Source of the DNA: CAZHZT01 sp964537285
GTDB lineage: Bacteria > Bacteroidota > Bacteroidia > Chitinophagales > Saprospiraceae
Direction of reading: 5' to 3'
Assembly (NCBI GenBank): GCA_964537285.1
Contig: CAZHZT010000169.1
Coordinates: 1 to 10,120, forward strand
DNA length: 10,120 nucleotides
The position numbers and the translations under genes were made by a program. Below are positions 1 to 6,106 of this stretch, one piece after another. How positions within the stretch are numbered: position 1 is the stretch's first letter; each line of letters opens with the position of its first letter. The notes under the pieces were generated by a model. It did not search any database and was not told the DNA's origin. It saw only the letters and a list, made by a program, of their open reading frames with translations.

Positions 1-56
1 TCTTTTGGCGGCCTACTTCGTTGCTCATCGGTCACGTAACTTTGGCTATGTTCCCC

Positions 57-97
57 GTTCGGCTTAGGCTCCCGCAAGTTTGCGGGACAAGTTATTC
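57..97. repeat. Direct repeat, copy A (about 40 bp, hairpin-containing)
   Basis: This sequence begins GTTCGGC and contains a perfect 7-bp stem (CCCGCAA / TTGCGGG, 71-77 and 80-86). A second copy starts at 310, with about 32 of 40 positions matching by eye. The part CGGGACAAGTTAT (83-95) also recurs inside the MITE-like element at 7048-7060, next to another CCCG...CGGG hairpin. It is probably a dispersed non-autonomous repeat or a fragment of one. Confidence 0.6.
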
Positions 98-110
98 CTA
101 AGTGGCGCCA

Positions 111-263
111 ACTTAAGCTCATCATAGCCCGGCACTTCAGTGCTGGGGGGGATTGTCAGCGTGGGCTTTAGCCCCTTTGCTATTAATGGGCTAAAGCCAC
201 GATAACTTAATACTACACCTGACGCTAAAGCGCCAGGCAAAGAAAAAGCTAAAGTTGAGGACA
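111..263. repeat. Composite REP-like repeat, copy 1
   Basis: This copy aligns along its whole length with 9866-10022, with most positions identical and a net 4-nt length difference. It contains three potential stem-loops in order. The first, 128-147, is CCCGGCAC/GTGCTGGG with loop TTCA and one G-T wobble, directly after ATAG at 124-127. The second pairs GGGCTTTAGCC (163-) with GGCTAAAGCC (189-). The third, about 219-238, is built around GCTAAAGC and has one mismatch. A (G/A)TAG tetranucleotide before a GC-rich hairpin is a known feature of REP sequences mobilised by RAYT (IS200-like) transposases, so a REP/BIME-type element is the best guess. No transposase lies in the window. Confidence 0.7.
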
Positions 264-277
264 ATAAGGCTCCCCGC

Positions 278-302
278 TGGTTCCGAGGTCATCTCGGAAC
301 CA
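278..302. repeat. Perfect 10-bp stem-loop
   Basis: TGGTTCCGAG (278-287) pairs perfectly with CTCGGAACCA (293-302) around a 5-nt loop, GTCAT. No T-run follows on either strand, so it is not a standard intrinsic terminator. It sits beside the composite repeat and is probably another REP-like palindrome. Confidence 0.5.
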
Positions 303-309
303 ACCCCCA

Positions 310-350
310 GTTCGGCGGAGGCTTCCACAATTTTGCGGGAAAAGTAATCT
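310..350. repeat. Direct repeat, copy B (diverged)
   Basis: This matches 57-97 at a constant offset of 253 bp with about eight substitutions. The internal stem has decayed: CCACAAT now faces TTTGCGGG. The two copies bracket the composite repeat and the 278-302 hairpin, which suggests duplication around an insertion or nested insertion of one repeat into another. Confidence 0.5.
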
Positions 351-465
351 CAAAACAGAAAAAACAGAAAATTCCCTTTCGCTCAAAAACTTTTCAAAAT
401 TATAGTAGCTCCTTCAGGAAAAAATCCTCCCTTCCCTTGGTCTAACCCCAGAAAATAACATCAAC

Positions 466-3321
466 ATGAAGAATACCTTAATCCTGGCGTTTATCTTAAT
501 CTCTTTAAGTACCCAAGCTCAAAACCTTACTATTTCGGGTTTGGTAATGGGAACAGAAGATAACGAGCCCCTAACCGGGGCGTTTATTGAAGCTACGAAT
601 CAAAAAAGTGGCGAAAAAAAAGAAACCCTAACGAATGAAGAAGGTCGTTTCCGACTTCAAAACCTGGAAAAAGGCGCTTACAACATCCAAATTTCCTTCC
701 TGGGCTACCAAAATTATGAAACAGTCGTTACGATTAATGATCAACAGGTTCGCCTGGGAAGAATCCAATTGCAGGCCGAATCCGTAGAACTCGATGAAGT
801 AAACGTAACTGAAAAAGTACCGCAGGCTGTCCAAAGAGGAGATACGACGGCCTACAATGCGAGTGCTTTCAAAACTAATCCGGATGCCAGTGCCGAAGAC
901 CTGGTTCGCAAAATGCCGGGCGTTTCTATGCAGAATGGAAAAGTACAGGCGCAAGGTGAAGATGTGCAAGAAGTACTCGTCGATGGAAAACCTTTCTTTG
1001 GCAATGATCCCAATGCAGCTCTTAAGAACTTACCCGCCGAAGTGATACAGAAAATCGAAATTTTTGACCAAAAGAGCCAGCAAGCCCAGTTCTCCGGTTT
1101 CGATGACGGGGAAACCACCAAAACAATGAACATCATTACCCGCCCGGATATGCGCAACGGCCAGTTTGGAAATATATTTGGTGGAATCGGTGTGGAAGAT
1201 ATCGAAAACTGGGGCGATGAACGCTATCAAGCAGGTGGAATTATCAATTATTTCAATGGAGATCAACGCCTCTCTATTATTGCCCAATCTAATAATATCA
1301 ATCAACAAAACTTCTCTACCGAAGACCTGGCAGGCATCCTTGGAAGTTCTGGCGGTGGCCGCAGAGGCGGAAGAGGAAGAGGTCGTGGAGGCCGGGGCGG
1401 GGGAGGCGTCAGTGCTAGCGATTTCCTCGTGAATCAACAAACCGGTATCTCGCAAACGCATGCCGCAGGGCTCAACTATTCCGATGAATGGGGGAAGAAG
1501 ATGAAGTTTACAGGGAGTTATTTTTTCAACTGGAATGATAATGTTGCTGACCAGTTTGTAAATCAACAGTTTATTAGTGAAGATGCAGACTTTTCTCGTT
1601 TCTATCAAGAAACAACCACTAGCTTTAGCGAAAATATAAACCACCGTTTTAATGCGCGTTTTGATTATGATATCGACGATAATAATACTCTTACTATACG
1701 TCCGCGCTTAAGCGCTCAAATTAACAATGGTGAAGAGTCGACCATCGGTAGCAATTTGGGTGGCCAGCGATTGCTAAGTCAAAATAATTATGCTTTCGCT
1801 TCGGATCTTCAGGCGCTAAGTTTTTCTAATTCCATCAATTACGGGCATCGTTTTGCTAAAAGAGGGAGAACCCTTTACATCCGGTTAAATACGGATTACA
1901 ACGAGAATAATGGGGAAAGCTTCTTGCTGTCTCAGAATGACATCAACGTAGATACTGCCGTTACTGATCAATTTAGTGATTTACAAAGTGATGGTTGGCA
2001 ATTATCCGGCTCTGCAAGCTACTCTGAGCCTATTGGCGAAAGAAGCCAGTTGCAATTCACTTACTCTACCAGTTGGAAGGAAGATGATTCCGATAGGGAA
2101 ACTTTTGATTTCAATGAAGGCGATCAAGCTTATTCTGATCAAAATGCGAGCCTCTCCAATGTGTTTACTTCTAATTACCAGACTCAACGCGGCGGGGTTG
2201 GTTATCGTTTCCGCGAGCGGGGTGGGGTGGTTTTATTTGCTCGCCTCTACTACCAATGGGCGAAACTATCAAATGAACAAGTTTTTCCAAGTGCCGGGCA
2301 GTTGGAGCGTACTTTTAATAATTTATTGCCCTTTGCCATGCTTCGATACAATTTTACACGCCAGAAAAGTTTGCGCGTTTTCTACAGAACCAATACTAAC
2401 CCTCCTTCTGTGAGCCAGTTGCAAGAAGTAATTGATAATTCCAATCCCCTTCAGTTATCTACCGGGAACAGTGACTTGAAGCAGACTTATCAGCACAATC
2501 TGTTTATGCGCTATTCCGCTACGAATACACAGAACTCCACGGTTTTCTTTGCTTTAATCGGAGGGAGTTATGCCGACAATTATGTTGGCAACAGTAATAC
2601 CACTGTTTCCTCTGATACATTGATTGCGGAAGGGGTGCTGCTCCAAAGAGGCGGACAATTTATTCAGCCGGTTAATTTAGATGGTCAGTACAGTTTAAGA
2701 ACTTACTTGACCTATGGAATACCTGTGTCTAAAATCAAATCCAATTTGAACCTTGACTTTTCGGCCAACTTTCAGCGCCAACCAGGTTTGGTTAATGAAG
2801 TAAAGAATTTTTCCAATAATTTAAATATTGGTCTGGGAGTAACGCTGGCTAGCAATATCAGTGAAAAGGTCGATTTCCGTCTATCTTCTCGCACTAATTT
2901 TAATGATGTGCAAAATAGCTTGAGTACCGGCCAGAACACCCAGTTTTTTAATTTAGTCAATGATGCAACCATCACTTTACTCTTTGGAAAAGGCTTTGTG
3001 TTCCGCACGAGCCTGATCAGCAATGTTTATGAAGGCTTTTCAGCAGGTTTAGACCAAAATTTTTGGCTGTGGAATGCTAATATTGGTAAAAAATTATTTA
3101 AAAACGACCTGGGAGAAATCAATCTTTCCGTTTTCGATCTCCTGAAGCAAAATACCAGTATCCGCAGAAATGTTACAGAAACTTACATCGAAGATGTTGA
3201 AACACAGGTATTGCAACAATACGTGATGCTTACCTTTTCCTACAAGATCCGCAATTTCGGAACGGGCAAAGCCCCTGAAGAAGAGGAAGAGAGCGAGCGC
3301 TTTAGGAGATGGAGAGATTAA
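466..3321 (+). CDS. TonB-dependent-receptor-like outer-membrane beta-barrel protein with CarboxypepD_reg-like N-domain
   Basis: The predicted product is a 951-residue outer-membrane protein. Residues 1-19 form a signal peptide (hydrophobic core, cleavage after TQAQ). Residues 20-105 are a carboxypeptidase-regulatory-like beta-sandwich (ISGLVMG... FLGYQNYE). Residues 125-228 are a TonB plug-like region (EDLVRKMPGVSMQNG, VLVDGKPFFGND, IQKIEIFD). From about 232 on, aromatic beta-strand sequence typical of the OMP_b-brl_3-like barrel family runs to YVMLTFSYKIRNF. A charged tail (PEEEEESERFRRWRD) follows the last strand, unlike receptors that end on an aromatic residue. Residues 296-314 are an almost pure Gly/Arg insert (GGGRRGGRGRGRGGRGGGG). 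The ATG at 466 directly starts the signal peptide; no Shine-Dalgarno is seen, as is usual in Bacteroidota. The substrate is unknown and no SusD partner lies alongside. Active TonB-dependent transport is inferred from the domain order; a non-transport barrel role is possible. Confidence 0.88.
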   Translation: MKNTLILAFILISLSTQAQNLTISGLVMGTEDNEPLTGAFIEATNQKSGEKKETLTNEEGRFRLQNLEKGAYNIQISFLGYQNYETVVTINDQQVRLGRIQLQAESVELDEVNVTEKVPQAVQRGDTTAYNASAFKTNPDASAEDLVRKMPGVSMQNGKVQAQGEDVQEVLVDGKPFFGNDPNAALKNLPAEVIQKIEIFDQKSQQAQFSGFDDGETTKTMNIITRPDMRNGQFGNIFGGIGVEDIENWGDERYQAGGIINYFNGDQRLSIIAQSNNINQQNFSTEDLAGILGSSGGGRRGGRGRGRGGRGGGGVSASDFLVNQQTGISQTHAAGLNYSDEWGKKMKFTGSYFFNWNDNVADQFVNQQFISEDADFSRFYQETTTSFSENINHRFNARFDYDIDDNNTLTIRPRLSAQINNGEESTIGSNLGGQRLLSQNNYAFASDLQALSFSNSINYGHRFAKRGRTLYIRLNTDYNENNGESFLLSQNDINVDTAVTDQFSDLQSDGWQLSGSASYSEPIGERSQLQFTYSTSWKEDDSDRETFDFNEGDQAYSDQNASLSNVFTSNYQTQRGGVGYRFRERGGVVLFARLYYQWAKLSNEQVFPSAGQLERTFNNLLPFAMLRYNFTRQKSLRVFYRTNTNPPSVSQLQEVIDNSNPLQLSTGNSDLKQTYQHNLFMRYSATNTQNSTVFFALIGGSYADNYVGNSNTTVSSDTLIAEGVLLQRGGQFIQPVNLDGQYSLRTYLTYGIPVSKIKSNLNLDFSANFQRQPGLVNEVKNFSNNLNIGLGVTLASNISEKVDFRLSSRTNFNDVQNSLSTGQNTQFFNLVNDATITLLFGKGFVFRTSLISNVYEGFSAGLDQNFWLWNANIGKKLFKNDLGEINLSVFDLLKQNTSIRRNVTETYIEDVETQVLQQYVMLTFSYKIRNFGTGKAPEEEEESERFRRWRD

Positions 3322-3364
3322 TAATAAATACTTCAAACAGCTTCAATAAAACCTTCTTTTTAGC

Positions 3365-3372
3365 TACTTTTG
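3365..3372 (+). promoter_or_regulatory. Candidate Bacteroidota -7 promoter element (TAnnTTTG)
   Basis: TACTTTTG fits the Bacteroidota sigma-ABfr -7 consensus TAnnTTTG exactly and is followed by CGGCG. No clear TTTG/TTG -33 box lies at the expected distance upstream (about 3340-3346), so the match is partial. If it is used, transcription would start near 3379. The TerB-like gene would then have a leader of about 180 nt containing the foldback structure at 3413-3521. Confidence 0.4.
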
Positions 3373-3403
3373 CGGCGAAAGACCATATTTGAATTTATTT
3401 GCA

Positions 3404-3530
3404 AAAATTGTCGTTCTTTGACAAATTGTGTGGAACTTCAAAATGATAAGCCTTGAATGCCCTTGTGGCTGAAAGGATGATCATTTTGAAGTTCCATTAT
3501 CCACAATTTATGTCAAAGAACTAAAATTGT
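3404..3530. repeat. Foldback element with 35 paired bp and 8-bp flanking direct repeats
   Basis: The left arm 3413-3447 (GTTCTTTGACAAATTGTG... to AAAATGAT) is fully complementary to the right arm 3480-3521. Pairs are 3413-3422 with 3512-3521, 3423-3430 with 3502-3509 and 3431-3447 with 3480-3496. Only two bulges interrupt the stem, 2 nt at 3510-3511 and 5 nt at 3497-3501, both in the right arm. The 32-nt loop contains a small AGCC/GGCT stem (3449-3452, 3467-3470). The octamer AAAATTGT lies just outside on both sides (3404-3411 and 3523-3530) and could be a target-site duplication. It may be a small non-autonomous mobile element. It could instead be a structured leader for the TerB-like gene or a terminator for the gene upstream. 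Confidence 0.65.
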
Positions 3531-3559
3531 TAATCATAATTGTTTAAAACCAATTGCTC

Positions 3560-4021
3560 ATGATCGAAGAATTTAATAAACTCAATGAGGAAGAAAAAGC
3601 ACTAATGTATGATGCTATTCCTCTGGTTACTATTCTAGTAGCAGGTGCAGATGGAGTTATTGATGAAAAAGAAAAGGACTGGGCTGCAAAAATTACGCAT
3701 ATCAGAAGTTATACGCACAGTGATTCGCTGAAGGAGTATTTTGAAAAACTGGATAGCACCTATACCGATAGGTTTAATGCTTTAATGGAGGCACTACCTC
3801 AAGATGCTGCCGAGCGTCAAAAAGCTGTAGAAGCTAAACTCGCTCAATTGAATGATATTCTTCCTAAGGTAGAGCACTTTATGGCAAAGCACTTCTACGA
3901 TGAATTAAAATCTTTTGCTTTGCACGTGGCTAAAGCTTCTGGTGGTGTTTTCGGTATCGGCAGCGTTTCTAAAGCCGAAAAAGAAGTGATGGATCTTCAC
4001 ATGATTAATCCTATTGATTAA
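3560..4021 (+). CDS. TerB-like (tellurite-resistance family) small protein
   Basis: The product is a 153-residue soluble protein, helical by appearance, with no signal peptide or membrane segment. It resembles the TerB/TerB-like family: VTILVAGADGVIDEKEKDW (residues 23-41) has the family's hydrophobic helix followed by an acidic ADGxIDxxE loop. A related but weaker pattern lies near the C-terminus (ALHVAKASGG... VSKAEKEVMDL, residues 120-146). This fits the two-fold helical repeat of TerB-like folds, although the second copy lacks the Asp of the acidic loop. The family is linked to metal binding and membrane-stress responses; function here is inferred. ATG 3560 is preferred over an in-frame TTG at 3554, which would add only two residues. 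No other ter gene is adjacent. It is bracketed by the related inverted repeats at 3413-3521 and 4113-4139, and converges on the gene ending at 4167. Confidence 0.7.
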   Translation: MIEEFNKLNEEEKALMYDAIPLVTILVAGADGVIDEKEKDWAAKITHIRSYTHSDSLKEYFEKLDSTYTDRFNALMEALPQDAAERQKAVEAKLAQLNDILPKVEHFMAKHFYDELKSFALHVAKASGGVFGIGSVSKAEKEVMDLHMINPID

Positions 4022-4039
4022 TCTTTTTACCTTATTTTC

Positions 4040-4102
4040 TTTTGAGGAGAGCCGAAAGGGCCATTTTGCAAAGCAAAATGGCCCTTTCGGCTCTCCTCAA
4101 AA
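4040..4102. terminator. Perfect 30-bp stem-loop between convergent genes
   Basis: Positions 4040-4069 pair without mismatch with 4073-4102 around an AAA loop; the stem core is GAGGAGAGCCGAAAGGGCC. It begins 18 bp after the stop of the TerB-like gene and ends 64 bp beyond the stop of the convergent minus-strand gene, so a bidirectional terminator is the simplest reading. The stem ends in TTTT/AAAA, but no T-run follows beyond the 3' arm on either strand. The stem is also much longer than typical intrinsic terminators, so it may instead be an inserted palindromic repeat that also stops transcription. Confidence 0.5.
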
Positions 4103-4112
4103 AGGAAAAATC

Positions 4113-4139
4113 GTTCTTTCACAATTTCTGTCAAAGAAC
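4113..4139. repeat. Short inverted repeat sharing its ends with the 3413-3521 foldback element
   Basis: GTTCTTTCACA (4113-4123) faces TGTCAAAGAAC (4129-4139), an 11-bp inverted repeat with one C/C mismatch and a 5-nt loop. Context matches the larger element on both sides: TCGTTCTTT at 3411-3419 and 4111-4119, and AAAGAACTAA at 3515-3524 and 4133-4142. It looks like a minimal or internally deleted relative. No clear flanking direct repeat is visible. It lies 27 bp from the stop codon of the convergent gene. Confidence 0.55.
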
Positions 4140-4166
4140 TAAGAAAACATCACGCCGTAGGCGCGT

Positions 4167-5987
4167 TTATTGCTTAACTAATTTCTCCACCCTAACTTTT
4201 CCTTCCTGCTCAATTTCTACAATATACATCCCGGATGGCCAGTCCCAGGTGGAAATAGACTGACTTCCGCTGTTTAATATGTTTTCCTGATGAACGGAAC
4301 GGCCGTTGATATCTTTGATATTGATATTTACCGGTCCATTGTAATGGGTATAATTGATTTGTATCTGACCAGAAAACGGATTAGGAAATAATCGTATTTC
4401 GAAAGCCGTTTCTGCTTGTTCTGTATTGATTACGACGCAGTTCTCATTCATTCCATCCGCATTATAGATAAGGGTCAAAACGAATGTTTCAGAACAACCT
4501 GTTTGTTCATCAATGATTTCAAGGCCGTAATCGCCCGATTCTTCTATGCAATAACTCGCGTCAGTAGCGCCTTCAATAGGTTCTTCATCCAAATACCATT
4601 GCAAGCTGTATTCATCCGGCAAATCAACGGTCTCATCCAATTCGAGGTAGTTATCATCATTAAAGTAAATTGGCAGAGGTGCGCCGGGAATTTCAGTTGC
4701 TGTAATGGTGTCTGAAAAAGACGAACAGCCGTTAGAATCGGTGTACTCTACAAAATAATTACCTGCGCTCTCTATATTGAACGTTTGGAAAACAGCTCCG
4801 GGAACTGCTGCGGTGTCTATAAACCACTGATTACCTTCTTCAATAGAAGATTCCAGAATCGCTTTTTCTTCGGGGCAAAGATCCAGACTTCCGAAGATCA
4901 ACGCTAATTCTGGTGGAGTAGGGTTTGGATAAACAGTAACTGTATCGGAAGATTCGATAGTGAATACCGGATGAGCGATATTTAAATCGACGGTCAAGTC
5001 ACCTGTAGTTGTCATACCGCTGCTCAGTTGGTTGATCGTAATGATTCCACAAAGGTCATCGGCACCTTCAAGGCCAGAATCCTTGTCCCAAACTTCAAGG
5101 GAATAATTGCCTTGCTCAATTTCAATATTTCCTATACCAATACTAAGTGGCAGGTTGGCATCGTTGGTTACCCCGCTTTCAAAAAGAAGGGCCCCGCCAG
5201 GGTCAAAAAGGCGAACAAACAAATCGGCACCACCAATAATATCATCGCAGGCTTTTTCAATGATGGTTACGCTGTTGAGTAAGAAACCTGTCGTGTCAAT
5301 ATTGGCTTCAAAGGAAACGATGTAAGTTCCCGGGGCGTCATAAGTTTGCGGGCCGGGGTTTTCATCCAGGCTGGTATTGCCATTGTCAAAATCCCAGAAG
5401 TAAGAAAAGCCATCCTGTCCGTTACTAGGTACATTATTTTGAAAAGAAACGCTAACCTCTTCACATCCAATGTTATTGGTCATGGAAAAGCCATCATTAG
5501 TACTACTTGGAGGTTGAATGAAAATGGGCAAACTGAAGGATGCCGATTGAGTAAGAATGGATATTTTAGCATCTACATTGATGTTGACCAGGAATAATCC
5601 TGTTTGCAGGGGCGTACCACACAGCTTTATACAGCCATCCGTTTCTAAAGAAGGGTCGAAGAGTGTCTCATTAAATTCATACGAAAGGCCGGCGGGGAGC
5701 CCAGAAAGGGAAGTTATCGTAATTTCGTCTATATCCAAACCTGGTGGAATGCTTGGATCAATATCGTGAACGGGGGTAGTTGAAACTGGAAACCTGAAGC
5801 TCATGTCTTCGTCGTATGCAGCACCAAGGATTCCGTCAGGAATGGAGTCTACATACAAAGTATCTTCTGGTAATACGGGCAATTCTATAATACAACCCGG
5901 GCATCCGGTTTGAGCATTAAGAGTTAGTGAAAAAAAGCTCGTTAGGAAAACAAACAAAACTATTTTGGGTAAAAAATTCCTATTCAT
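4167..5987 (-). CDS. T9SS-secreted multidomain protein (PKD, Ig-like repeats, type A sorting domain)
   Basis: The predicted product is a 606-residue extracellular protein. Residues 1-25 form a signal peptide (LFVFLTSFFSLTLNAQ). Residues 35-160 form a module shared with the adjacent gene ending at 6107 (GLPAGLSY... DGCIKLCGTP). Residues 175-230 are a PKD-like domain (FSYFWDFDNGNTS... APGTYIVSFEA). Residues 247-325 may be C2-like and calcium-binding (ADLFVRLFDPGG, YSLEVWDKD, GADDLCG). About 360-432 and 436-508 are two Ig-like repeats with matching endings (ESAGNYFVEYTDSNGCSSF; EESGDYGLEIIDEQTGCSE). Residues 530-606 are a T9SS type A sorting domain (LFPNPFSGQIQI... GMYIVEIEQEGKVRVEKLVKQ). No enzyme motif is seen, so adhesion, binding or a structural surface role is inferred. 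It follows the similar gene 6919-6107 on the same strand with a 119-bp gap containing strong palindromes, so co-transcription is uncertain. The C2-like call is the weakest. Confidence 0.85.
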   Translation of the reverse strand: MNRNFLPKIVLFVFLTSFFSLTLNAQTGCPGCIIELPVLPEDTLYVDSIPDGILGAAYDEDMSFRFPVSTTPVHDIDPSIPPGLDIDEITITSLSGLPAGLSYEFNETLFDPSLETDGCIKLCGTPLQTGLFLVNINVDAKISILTQSASFSLPIFIQPPSSTNDGFSMTNNIGCEEVSVSFQNNVPSNGQDGFSYFWDFDNGNTSLDENPGPQTYDAPGTYIVSFEANIDTTGFLLNSVTIIEKACDDIIGGADLFVRLFDPGGALLFESGVTNDANLPLSIGIGNIEIEQGNYSLEVWDKDSGLEGADDLCGIITINQLSSGMTTTGDLTVDLNIAHPVFTIESSDTVTVYPNPTPPELALIFGSLDLCPEEKAILESSIEEGNQWFIDTAAVPGAVFQTFNIESAGNYFVEYTDSNGCSSFSDTITATEIPGAPLPIYFNDDNYLELDETVDLPDEYSLQWYLDEEPIEGATDASYCIEESGDYGLEIIDEQTGCSETFVLTLIYNADGMNENCVVINTEQAETAFEIRLFPNPFSGQIQINYTHYNGPVNINIKDINGRSVHQENILNSGSQSISTWDWPSGMYIVEIEQEGKVRVEKLVKQ

Positions 5988-6015
5988 AAGTAGAGGTTTA
6001 TTTTTTAGTATTTAA

Positions 6016-6048
6016 CATGAGTTATCCCAAATTTTGGGATAACTCATG
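6016..6048. repeat. Perfect 33-bp palindrome (16-bp arms)
   Basis: CATGAGTTATCCCAAA (6016-6031) is perfectly complementary to 6033-6048 around one unpaired T at 6032. AGTA (6007-6010) and TACT (6054-6057) could extend it after a short mismatch. It lies 28 bp upstream of the start of the 606-residue secreted protein gene and downstream of the other secreted-protein gene. It may be an intercistronic stem-loop, an operator for a dimeric regulator, or an inserted palindrome. No T-run supports classical intrinsic termination. Confidence 0.5.
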
Positions 6049-6061
6049 CTTAGTACTCTGG

Positions 6062-6090
6062 AACAGCTAAAAACTTATTTTTTGGCTGTT
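6062..6090 (-). terminator. Possible stem-loop terminator of the 270-residue secreted protein gene
   Basis: AACAGCTAAAAA (6062-6073) pairs with 6079-6090, giving 12 bp including one G-T wobble and a 5-nt loop. It begins 16 bp past the TAG stop of the gene ending at 6107. The only U-rich stretch is inside the 3' arm and none follows the stem, so termination is plausible but weakly supported. Confidence 0.3.
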
Positions 6091-6106
6091 ACTAAAGGGA
6101 AAAAAT

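Larger units (their letters stand above)
1..465. other. Non-coding repeat-rich intergenic region
   Basis: No credible gene is visible in this stretch. The one longer open frame (about 64-264, minus strand) lies across palindromic repeats and encodes no recognisable protein. The region is a mosaic: a sequence of about 40 bp occurs at 57-97 and again, diverged, at 310-350. Between these lie a composite hairpin repeat (111-263) and a separate stem-loop (278-302). From about 351 to 465 the sequence is AT-rich and without clear structure. It should contain the promoter of the downstream outer-membrane protein gene, but I could not find a good TAnnTTTG -7 box there. Confidence 0.75.

Noticed and set aside
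64..264. Open frame of 66 codons on the minus strand
   Set aside because: It runs through palindromic repeats that recur at 9866-10022, has no protein-like composition and no plausible start context.
1030..1644. Long minus-strand open frame of 204 codons
   Set aside because: It is antisense to the well-supported outer-membrane protein gene, has no recognisable domain and is explained by the coding bias of the sense strand.
3560..4021. Tellurite-resistance operon
   Set aside because: Only one TerB-like gene is present; TerA/C/D/E/Z-type neighbours are absent.
4153..4163. Small stem CGCC-GTA-GGCG near the end of the 606-residue secreted protein gene
   Set aside because: A 4-bp stem is too short to support a functional call.
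4042..4263. Plus-strand open frame of 73 codons after the TerB-like gene
   Set aside because: It starts inside the 30-bp stem and continues antisense to the sorting domain of the secreted protein; it has no independent support.
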